Below the pieces are notes generated by a model. It did no database searches. It had not been told where the DNA came from and was given only the letters and a program-made list of their open reading frames with translations. 64,000 nt of DNA from Didymella arachidicola (taxonomy: Eukaryota > Ascomycota > Dothideomycetes > Pleosporales > Didymellaceae). The DNA lies in contig CM049988.1 in the NCBI GenBank assembly GCA_016630955.3, positions 558,001-622,000 of the forward strand. Reading direction: 5' to 3'. The position numbers and the translations under genes were made by a program. This document shows positions 56,250 through 64,000 of the stretch, in pieces (the stretch's first letter is position 1; every line of letters begins with the position of its first letter).

Positions 56250-56857
56250 TGCCCATCAGATATGGACTTGAGGACGCTCAAGAGGGAGCATGTGTACAGG
56301 AGGTTTATGTGGTTCGCAAATATTTTCTTCCATGATTGTCTTTGACTACGGCTGCAGTCATCTTGCATTTGCACCAGCATTGCATAGCGATCCGCCTCTT
56401 CTGATCGTCTCTTGTCAGACTGTTATTGCATCATGTACGAAATCCGTAAATACGCCCTTTACGATAATATGTAATGGACTTCCGCATTCTAACTTCCCTG
56501 AGCACGCTTTTATTCAACTCAAGATCGTTCAAAGTCCTGGAACAGGATTTAGAAATCCGCAAGTTCACATTGACAAGATCTCGGACGTGCAGGGTCTTGC
56601 CTAGTCTTGCTTTCCACCAAGGAAGGTGATTTTACATAAGAAGTGGGACCAGGCTCTACCGGCCGAGGCACGCAGCCCTCTCGAACATCCGCGATATAGA
56701 TTCAAGCTCACCTAAGCATGCCGCCAAAGTCTTGTTGTGTCCACTGTCGTCAAGAAAGCGCCTCGATAGTGCATCGCCTGGTACGCTTGGACCAATTACG
56801 ATCTAGAGACGTGGTGCAGGCGAAGATCAACGCATAACAACGTCCTCCGCCGTAGCA
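56250..56857. other. intergenic between glycogenin and dipeptidase
   Basis: 608 bp with no recognised gene. Contains the 3' end of glycogenin and the promoter of the dipeptidase gene. One plus-strand frame of 104 codons (56290-56604) has no protein character. Confidence 0.5.
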
Positions 56858-58563
56858 ATGTCATGCTTAGTGGGGCGCGGCTTAGCACCCCTCCAAGCAG
56901 TGCGCCCTTTCACACCTTCCATTTTGACTCCACCGAGGATAAGCGCGCATCGTATTGGCCGAAGCTTCCTTTCCACTACCTCTGCGCGCAGATTTACACC
57001 CTCTCTTCAGCGTTTCGACAAGTGCACCCCAGAACGCATACCCAACACCGAGTGGCCCTATTTATACTCACAGTTCAACAAGATGGCGAACCTCGACTCG
57101 TACTTCCAGCAGGTGGATTCTCTGCAAGACAAGTTCATCGAAAGGCTCAGGGAGGCTGTCGCTATTCCTAGCATCAGCTCCGAGGACCAGAGGAGGCCCG
57201 ATGTCGTCAAGGTACAGCTGGCACAACACCTACGAAGAGGGTGGACTGACAAGTACGACAGATGGGCCACTGGCTCGCAGACCAGATCAAGGCACTTGGC
57301 GGTGAAGTCGAGCTCCGTGAGCTGGGAAAGCAGCCGGGACGCGAGCACCTCGACCTCCCTCCCTGCCTTCTTGGCCGCTACGGAAACGACCCCAAGAAGG
57401 TCAACGTCCTCGTGTACGGCCACTACGATGTCCAGCCCGCACAGAAGTCGGACGGCTGGGCGACCGATCCCTTCACATTGAGCATCGACGATAAGGGCCG
57501 CATGTACGGACGTGGCAGCACAGACGACAAGGGCCCTGTTCTGGGTTGGCTGAACGCAATCGAGGCCCACCAGAAGGCCGGCGTCGAGCTGCCCGTGAAC
57601 CTGATCATGTGCTTCGAGGGCATGGAGGAGAACGGTTCCGAGGGCCTCGATGACACCATCCGCGCCGAGGCGAAGAAGTTCTTCAAGGACGCTGATGTCG
57701 TCTGCATCTCGGACAACTACTGGCTGGGCACAGAGAAGCCTTGTCTCACATATGGTGTCCGTGGATGCAACTACTACTCCGTTGAGATCGCCGGGCCCGG
57801 CGCTGATTTACACTCTGGTGTCTACGGCGGTGTCTCGCACGAGCCCATGACCGACTTGGTCCGCATCATGAACTCGTTCGTCGACCCTGATGGCAAGATC
57901 CTGATCAAGGGTATCGACGAGCTCGTTGCTCCCATGACTGAGCAGGAGGAGGCTCTCTACCCTCCCATTGCTTTCACAATGAACGACCTGGAGGAGTCGC
58001 TCGGCGGCAAGGTTTCGATTGCCGACACCAAGGAGGAGGCCCTCAAGGCTAAGATGAGGTACCCTTCTCTGTCTCTACACGGTATCGAGGGCGCTTTCTA
58101 CAGCGAGGGAGCCAAGACGGTCATCCCCGCGAAGGTCATTGGAAAGTTCTCCATCCGCACTGTGCCCAACATGGAGATCGACCCCGTCACCAAGCTTGTC
58201 GAGAAGCACGTCAACGACGAATTCGCTAAGCTCAAGTCCAAGAACAGGATGAAGTTCAACGTCGTCCACTGCGGAAAGTGGTGGGTCGAGGACTTCAACC
58301 ACCCCAACTACACAGCTGCCGCTAAGGCTGTTGAGAGGGTGTTCAATGTCAAGCCTGACATGACCCGTGAGGGAGGCAGCATCCCAGTCACACTCACTTT
58401 CCAGGAGGAGCTTGGAAAGAATGTGCTGCTCCTGCCGATGGGTAGCTCGACAGATGCCGCTCACTCTATCAACGAGAAGCTGGATAAGCGCAACTACATC
58501 GAGGGCACCAAGCTGCTCGGAGCTTACCTGCACTACGTTGGTGCCGAGCTGAAGAAGGAGTAG
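56858..58563 (+). CDS. DUG1: M20 metallodipeptidase (Dug1/CNDP type)
   Basis: Exons are 56858-57211 and 57262-58563, with a 50-nt intron. From ATG 57083 (MANLDSYFQQVDSLQDKF) the protein is 476 aa, the usual length. From in-frame ATG 56858 it is 551 aa with an Arg/Ser-rich leader (IGRSFLSTTSARRFTPS) that looks like a mitochondrial presequence. Metal-site motifs are present: VYGHYDVQPA, GRGSTDDKGP and MEENGSEGLD, plus DLHSGVYGG and the terminal GSSTDAAHSINEKL. Dug1-type enzymes are Zn/Mn dipeptidases that cleave Cys-Gly in glutathione turnover. The longer start is given because the frame is open and leader-like; the shorter one may be used as well. Confidence 0.94.
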
Positions 58564-58810
58564 GAAGTTTGCGACGTCAGTAAATAAATAGAGCGAATCG
58601 AATATACCCACTCAAATTATCATGATCAAAGTCTTGTTGCCGTCATGTTCATGGAGTGTTGATGCTTGTCGCGTGCAACCAAACACCCCAGTTGGACCCA
58701 CTTTTCTAAGCTCAAACTAAAGTCCAAAAGTTCGCTCCCCAACATTGCACCCCTTCACCGCAGGCCATCACGCCCGTCGTCGACGCCCGCCCCACGCGTC
58801 CCATTGCACA

Positions 58811-59470
58811 ATGTCGGCCAACAGTTCCGTCCTCCGCATATGCCTCAACACACGGCAGCCGTCTCTGCTCCCGCGGGTGCAATGCCGACACGAATCCACC
58901 GCCCGGCGACACAGAAAGCTGCTCGCGCTTCCTGAAGCACCATCCTACACACCGTCAACGTCGGCGCCCTCATTGATCTTCAACCCGCCTTCCTCCGCAC
59001 CCAGCGTATACCACACGCCCCTCAAATTCCTGCCCAAGGACGACAAGCGCCGCCAAATGTACGCCCAAGCATTCTCCGCATCCAGCACCGCCGCCCTGCG
59101 ACACAAGACCTCCCCCGTCGCAGCGCCCGGCACGCCGCTATCGAGCCCTTCACACCTGCCCCCGCGCCCGAGCGCGGCGCTCCCGGCCCCCGTCCGCACA
59201 CCCTACGATAAGAAGTACCATCTCAGCGAGGCGCAGATTGCTGAGATACGCAGCCTGCGGCTCGGCGACCCGGACAAGTGGACACGAGTCAAGCTGGCGG
59301 AGAAGTTTGGGTGCAGCCAGTTCTTCGTCGGGATGGTGGTCAAGGTGCCTGAGAAGGCGGCGAGGGTTGAGGCGGAGCATCAGAGTATGCGCGAGAAGTG
59401 GGGGAAGAGGAGGAGGGAGGCGCGTGAGGAGAGGGAGAGGAGGAAGATCCTCTGGGGGAGGGATTTGTGA
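58811..59470 (+). CDS. mitochondrial large-subunit ribosomal protein mL58 (MRPL20)
   Basis: 219 aa, single exon, ATG 58811 to TGA 59468-59470. A basic N-terminal presequence (LRICLNTRQPSLLPRVQCRH) suits mitochondrial import. The middle is Pro/Ser-rich with SVYHTPLKFLPKDD. The conserved C-terminal domain reads YHLSEAQIAEIRSLRLGDPD, then WTRVKLAEKFGCSQFFVGMV, followed by a basic helix (REKWGKRRREAREERERRK). These match the fungal MRP-L20 family, a component of the large mitoribosomal subunit. It lies 247 bp downstream of the dipeptidase on the same strand and is convergent with the XRCC2-like gene. Confidence 0.9.
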   Translation: MSANSSVLRICLNTRQPSLLPRVQCRHESTARRHRKLLALPEAPSYTPSTSAPSLIFNPPSSAPSVYHTPLKFLPKDDKRRQMYAQAFSASSTAALRHKTSPVAAPGTPLSSPSHLPPRPSAALPAPVRTPYDKKYHLSEAQIAEIRSLRLGDPDKWTRVKLAEKFGCSQFFVGMVVKVPEKAARVEAEHQSMREKWGKRRREAREERERRKILWGRDL

Positions 59471-59802
59471 GCACTGGCGTGAAGTGAGGGATTGTAGCAT
59501 GGCTTGGCTGCACGGTCTAAAGTGACGCAAGTAGATGGAAGAGTGAGGAGAATTGTGTACAAAACTGTTCTTGCGCGGGTGTACGATAGCACGGCTAGAC
59601 TGGGGGGTCGGCTCGCATATGCATATCAGGAGCTTTCGGGCGGGTGTACTTTTGTAACATACCATGTCGAATGGCAAGATTCAACACACAAGCTCCTCCT
59701 CGTCGACTCTGCGGCTGTCGGGGTATGATAGCTACGGTTCACACTCGAGCCAGCTGGCTCTGCTCTTGTCGACAGCCCACCACGCCCCTCACATCATCGA
59801 CA
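59471..59802. other. short convergent intergenic region
   Basis: 332 bp between the convergent stops of mL58 and the XRCC2-like gene; 3' UTRs only, nothing else seen. Confidence 0.5.
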
Positions 59803-60961
59803 TCACTCACCGTCCCTCTCAACCTCAACGCCCTTCGCGCCCACCCTGAACACAAAGCCCTCTGCCTCTCCACCTGACCCAGCACCAACCCTCCACACCT
59901 CAAACCGCCCCCGCTGGACAACCTCCCACCTCTGCGCGCCCTCTGCCTGCGCCTGCTCAACGCCCATCTCCGACGCAAACCGCACGACCTCGACGCGCCT
60001 CACACCCAACCTCACAACACTCACTCCAGCAGGCCACGCAGCCGGAACCGGCGGCCTGAACAAGCCCGGCAGAATCGAAGGACTCGTCAGCACAACATGG
60101 CACTGCAGCGAGGACCTCAGCTGCACGAGCTCGTTCGTAAGCTCTTTCGATGGGGCGCTCAGCGGGTTCACTCCTGTTTTCGAGGGGCCTGCGGCCGGGT
60201 GGGAAGAAGACCGCAGGGACCATGCGAACGCATCCATATCCTCGAGGATCAGTGAGTGCACGCGTCGATGTGAGCTCTGGTGCTGCGTGCTGGAGAAGAG
60301 GTATGTTGGTAGGGAGCGCAGGGTTGCGATTGTGGAGGCCCAGGACGAAGGATGGAAGATATGGACGTGGGATAGGCTGAGTGATGTGAGGGTGAGGAGG
60401 GAGGTTTTGACAGCGGGAGAGAGCGTGGAGAGCGGGACGCCGAGCGCGGTGGTTAGGATATGCAGGATCACTGTTGCGAGGCGTGGCACGCTGAAGTGGC
60501 GTAGGGGGTCGAAGAGGATGACCGCAGCGTCTTTTCCGTTGAGGTCAGGGATCGAGGGAAATGCTGTGGGGAGGATGGCGTAGGCGATGATGAGGTAGAG
60601 TAGGGAGGTTTTGCCGGCTCCGGATGGGTGGTGTGTTATAGCTGGTGATACTAGTTCCAGGATAGTTGGCGACGACTTTGACACCAAGCTGTCAAGTTCC
60701 GGAATGCTGAACGGAGATGTGTCTGGATTGGGTTCGCCGTCCTCGCTGCCATAGATGTCAACGACGGAGACACATCGTAGTAAATTGCACGAAAGAACTC
60801 ACGATTCAAACATGGACATTCGAAGAGCGCTCAGTACCTGCCAACAACATTAGCAGTCTCCAAAATCCGTGTTGTGACATTCATGCCTCGCTCAAACCCT
60901 CCACATGAACATCCAACAGCAGCTTCTCACCCAACTTCCTCGCCTCCACACCCCCACTCAT
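59803..60961 (-). CDS. XRCC2-like RecA-fold DNA repair protein (Rad51 paralogue)
   Basis: Exons on the minus strand are 60887-60961, 60803-60837 and 59803-60745, giving 350 aa. The model starts MSGGVEARKLGEKLLLDVHV and reads LSE|VLSALRMSMFES|EDGEPN. The first intron (60838-60886) uses a GC donor (GAG|GCATGA), since no GT donor keeps the frame. A Walker A motif is in HHPSGAGKTSLLYLI and a probable Walker B in HSLILEDMDAF; the Rad51-like ATPase core follows that order. XRCC2-type paralogues help Rad51 in homologous recombination. Assignment rests on the motif order and N-terminal pattern and is less certain than the fold. It is head to head with Som1, 73 bp between start codons. Confidence 0.7.
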
Positions 60962-61034
60962 CGTCATCCCTCCTCTTGCGTCCTTCTCTTTCCCAGTCCT
61001 TTTTCTACCCTCTCCATCAACGCGTCACTTCTGG
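60962..61034. promoter_or_regulatory. 73-bp shared upstream region of XRCC2-like and Som1 genes
   Basis: The two start codons face away from each other with only 73 bp between them, and the strip is pyrimidine-rich on the plus strand. Transcripts must start within or overlap this strip or the opposite gene. A bidirectional promoter is inferred from spacing alone. Confidence 0.5.
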
Positions 61035-61397
61035 ATGGCGCCAGCAACACCCGTCCACGCCCTCAACGCGCTCGAAGCCCAGATCAACGTGCTCCCAAAC
61101 GGGAAGCCACGGAAACCGCCAGTGCGCCTGACCGACTGCGCGCTGAAAGAGCTAGTGCAATACAAGTGCAATATCAAGATCTCGGAGAAGACTAGGAAGC
61201 CGGATGTTATTTGCAAACCGGTGGTGCGGCTATTGAGACAGTGAGTCGGCACGTGAGGTGCAGCGATGGTTTTGGCACGTGATTTGCTGACGATAGATGC
61301 TTGTAGATGCGAGAATGGATTGAGTGTTGAGACAACGGCTTGGGAGGGGTGGAAGGCAAAGAAGCAGGGACGTGATGGGGATGTGGAGCGTGTTTGA
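61035..61397 (+). CDS. SOM1: Som1-like subunit of the mitochondrial inner-membrane peptidase complex
   Basis: Exons are 61035-61240 and 61307-61397, with a 66-nt intron, giving 98 aa. The protein reads MAPATPVHALNALEAQINVL, then LTDCALKELVQYKCN, ICKPVVRLLRQ|CENGLSVETTAWEGW. The ELVQYKCN...VVRLxRxC..GL.VETTAWE pattern is that of fungal Som1 proteins, small Cys-containing intermembrane-space factors that help the Imp1/Imp2 peptidase mature imported proteins. It is too small for other hallmarks. The basic C-terminal tail (KAKKQGRDGDVERV) is variable in the family. TGA at 61395-61397. Confidence 0.85.
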
Positions 61398-61651
61398 TTA
61401 GAGAAAATCCACCAACTACACCGTGGCTCGCGGGCCTCGACTCAGCACACAATGTCTTGGGAGATGCTGGAGGAACAATGTTCGACTCGATTGCTGTTCT
61501 TGGTGGCCCGGAGGCTATGACACAACTTCTACACAATTACTAACGCCTGCCACATGCTCAGAAGCCCCATTCTGGGGCACGCCAAAACGTATATGCAAAC
61601 CCCAAACGCCGCGCTATAGAAATGCTTTGCAGACCATTGTCGTTTGACTGT

Positions 61652-62747
61652 TCACGCTCCTCTTGCTGACTTTCGCCAGAACCGCTGGTCAAAGTTGACG
61701 TGCACGCCTTCCTCTATGTTGACGTTCCGGTCCACAATGGGCTGCCGTAGTTGTCTCTCAACAAGGGGCGCATTCCAACTGTCCTCGTCAGCCTCCATCT
61801 CAGCCTCTTCCTCCATTGCACGTTGTCGCGCTTCACTCTTTTCGTGCTCTTTCTCTTCGTGCAGCAGGTCTGTCATTGCCTCCTGCCATAACCTGTCGCT
61901 CTCCCTCATGCGCTTGCTTCGTTTCCGCTTGCCCGCTGTCTGCTTCTGTATGCCCGCCTTCTGTGCCGCCATGAGCTTCCGCAAGCTCTGCTCTGCTAAT
62001 ATTCCCTCCTCCGTTGCCTTCTCTCGGATCTTGCGCGGGTCATTCTCTCGTTGGGTGAATACGGGTGTGGCTTTGTAGGTGTTCTTCGATGGGAATGGTG
62101 GGAAATGCTTCGGTATGTACGCTCGTTCTTCCTTGTCCGTTTTACCGGACAGCTCAGGGCCAAGTAATGAGTCGGTACTGATAGGCTGCGGTTCTGGAGG
62201 CGCAGGTGGGTCGAAATGTGGCTGGAGTAATGACTTGGGTATTTCACCCGTGTCCATATTCTGTTCAAGAAGCCCTGAGCCGGTCAGACCAGCGTTGGCG
62301 AGCGCATAAATCCAGTCGTGAGCCACCGTCTCTGTACGCCGCGAGCTGGTCATCGACATGCGCACATTTGTTAGAAACTTGGTCATGTCTGCGCTGCATT
62401 AGCCACGATCTGCCGACGCGCCTAGGTGCCGTACATGAGTCGACCAGTCCTCTGAACTCTTCCAGCGCATCAGGTCGCGCGCTCTCGAAGCCTGCAGTCT
62501 TGCATTGGATAGCTATTGCACGCCGTAGTTGTTGATCGTAGAAATCTTTGCTGTCGCCAAAACCAAACTCTGCGCTGATAGGGTCGACCATGTACTGCAC
62601 AGGCTGCGTGTGCTGCAGCTGGTGCAGCACCTTGCGCTTCTTCAGCGGCGCGCCGTGATGGGCCAGGCCCGCTTCGTCATGGGGTCTCTTCATAGCTGCG
62701 ATTGCGCCTCCGCTGCTGGCGCTAGAGGGGGAGATGAGGCCGGGCAT
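61652..62747 (-). CDS. TAF8: TFIID subunit TAF8
   Basis: Exons on the minus strand are 62435-62747 and 61652-62388, with a 46-nt intron, giving 349 aa from ATG 62747. The N-terminal histone-fold (bromodomain-associated) region reads QLRRAIAIQCKTAGFESARP, then EEFRGLVDS|YMTKFLTNVRMSM; the splice restores the family pattern. The TAF8 C-terminal segment is evident (AYIPKHFPPFPSKNTYKATP, then RKIREKATEEGILAEQSLRK). A basic RKRSKRMR stretch may be a nuclear signal. TAF8 pairs with TAF10 within TFIID, the general factor that binds promoters for RNA polymerase II. The frame stays open upstream to 63023 but only with a TTG start, so the ATG is preferred. Confidence 0.92.
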
Positions 62748-63163
62748 ATGCTGTACGCGCGATATGTCGGTAGGAAATGCTGTACGGGGTGCTGGTGCGC
62801 AAGGTGGGGATCTAGGTGACGTCGCATGCGGTGCCCACGCGGTTGGGTGGTCGGGAACCGGAGGTGAGAGGGCGGGCGGGCGAAGTGTCTGCGGCGGCTG
62901 CAAACTCGGGCGCGCGCGACAATAGCTATTGCGAAAGCGCTGCGACGCTCGGCGATCGATGGGTGCCGTCGTGGTTCCTTTCACCTGCGCGGAGACGGCA
63001 GCCTTTGAATCGCAGTTCCCCAATGTGGCTCGTGCACTGCCAAGATGGATGACAATTGGAACTCACACCACTCCGACTTCACGACCACCAGACGACCTCT
63101 ATCAGCCACCGCAACCCGCAACGCCGCTGCAAAACTCTCCACTCCCCACAAACCGACTTTGCA
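62748..63163. promoter_or_regulatory. shared upstream region of TAF8 and Cox7a
   Basis: 416 bp between divergent start codons; no other gene seen. The part next to TAF8 is GC-rich and Pro-codon-like on the minus strand, probably leader sequence. Confidence 0.4.
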
Positions 63164-63597
63164 ATGGCCTTCAAACCGATTACTGGCGTATGTGCTGCCA
63201 TTGAGCGTCTTGGGCAGCTGCGTGCAAGGGACTAATGACTGGAACAGATGCTCCGCCGTCAGGTCGTGCTCGACCTTTCCGTTGCCATGGGTGCGTCTCC
63301 GGATCTGCAAGTACCTCCAGAGCATGTTTCACGTCTGCAGCAGCTCTGGAGGGTGCATGCGCAATGTAGGGAAGCTTGGCTGACGGTCAATCGCAGGTCT
63401 TGGTGTGACCGCTGGCTACGGCTGGTGGTATGGTATGTACTTGGCAACAGCATATCCATTGCTGTGCATGGCTCGCCTCGAAATCTACGACTCAAGACTC
63501 ACGTTTTCAAGGCTACCACGTCCCCGCCGTCCGTCATCGCGACGCTTTCTACCAGAAGCTCGAGGACGAGCGTGCCGCAGCCCTTGGCCAGAAATAA
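63164..63597 (+). CDS. COX9: cytochrome c oxidase subunit VIIa (Cox7a/Cox9)
   Basis: Four exons, 63164-63187, 63248-63290, 63397-63432 and 63512-63597, giving 62 aa, close to the 59-60 aa usual for the family. Introns are 60, 106 and 79 nt. The protein reads MAFKPITG|MLRRQVVLDLSVAMG|LGVTAGYGWWYG|YHVPAVRHRDAFYQKL and ends EDERAAALGQK. One membrane helix (about VVLDLSVAMGLGVTAGYGWW) places it in the inner mitochondrial membrane as a nuclear-encoded accessory subunit of complex IV. Each splice keeps phase and rebuilds the conserved sequence. The exons are too short to appear as long frames. Confidence 0.93.
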
Positions 63598-64000
63598 GCG
63601 ATAGAGCACCACGAAACAAGATCTCCTATGTTACGAGAATGCGAGGATGTATAGAGAACTGCCGGAGCTGGGATCAACTGTATCATAGGTGGGGTGGTCC
63701 CCCGAAGGCATGCCAAATCGATGTCAGCCAAGTCAACAAACGCCAGTCTCGTCCCACTGCTGCAATTCTGATCTTTCACAACTTTTACTCCCGGGAACAG
63801 CTCGCCCTTTGATATTTCATCCAGTCGCCCTACTAATACATTGTTTCCAGTCCCGCATTTGCGGAAGACAGTCGATGCATCTGTTCTTCGACAGAGCGTA
63901 CCACAAAGACGCCAGTCGAGCGATATGGGGACGTGAGTACCTCGTGTGAAAGCCGAGTCTGCGTTTGTTAGGAAGAACGTCGGGAAGATCCAGCGCCAGT
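63598..64000. other. window end, no gene seen
   Basis: About 400 bp after Cox7a. Short frames only (up to 86 codons); none recognised. It may contain part of a gene continuing beyond the window. Confidence 0.4.

Noticed and set aside
62748..63023. N-terminal extension of TAF8
   Set aside because: Open frame but starts only at TTG and is Pro/Arg low complexity; ATG 62747 fits the family better.

Overview
The window is nuclear DNA of a filamentous ascomycete (Pezizomycotina; Dothideomycetes is the best guess from gene style, not proven). Protein genes carry GT-AG introns of mostly 46-65 nt with CTAAC/CTGAC-like branch points. Two tRNA genes have short introns directly after the base following the anticodon. 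The readable proteins are eukaryotic housekeeping families: Mediator, TFIID, SCF F-box, Rab5, DRG, eS12, mitochondrial ribosome, cytochrome oxidase and glycogenin.

Layout. 1-6.5 kb: 3' part of a BOR1-type anion transporter, an unknown protein, MED10, and a PXA-domain gene whose last intron is unusually long (1004 nt). 6.5-11.2 kb: gene-poor, with a 15-bp minisatellite and tRNA-Ile(AAU). 11.2-18.9 kb: a CENP-B/Tc5-type helix-turn-helix protein, DRG1 GTPase, cysteine dioxygenase, and a small protein with an MGC lipidation-type N terminus. 20.3-27.1 kb: a single-pass membrane protein with PPxY motifs, a Rab5 GTPase, weak coding remnants, and a one-finger C2H2 protein. 27.1-31.1 kb: gene-free, holding an 800-bp tract dense in CCGTA/TACGG. 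31.1-39.0 kb: Grr1-type F-box/LRR protein, Ark1/Prk1-type kinase, ribosomal protein eS12. 41.0 kb: tRNA-Val(AAC). 41.3-52.15 kb: a nest of Fot1/pogo-like DNA transposons. 53.3-63.6 kb: glycogenin, an M20 dipeptidase, mL58, an XRCC2-like RecA-fold protein, Som1, TAF8 and Cox7a/Cox9.

The transposon nest is the main accessory region. Four elements of 1864-1866 bp (A-D) lie end to end with 42-157 bp between them. Each has roughly 65-bp inverted ends and a TA duplication. A and B have uninterrupted transposases, C has five stop codons, and D has three plus a lost catalytic Asp. A 2087-bp element (E) of another pogo subfamily sits inside a sixth, decayed element (F). All ends of A-D and F share one inner core (CTTTTGCCAAGAC), but each carries its own duplicated 8-15-bp motif just outside it, which looks like a family-specific recognition site.

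Most genes are independent housekeeping units. Several sit head to head with short shared upstream regions: MED10/PXA, DRG1/cysteine dioxygenase, XRCC2-like/Som1 with only 73 bp between start codons, and TAF8/Cox7a. All exon models were made by eye from splice signals and conserved protein sequence. No search or alignment was run.
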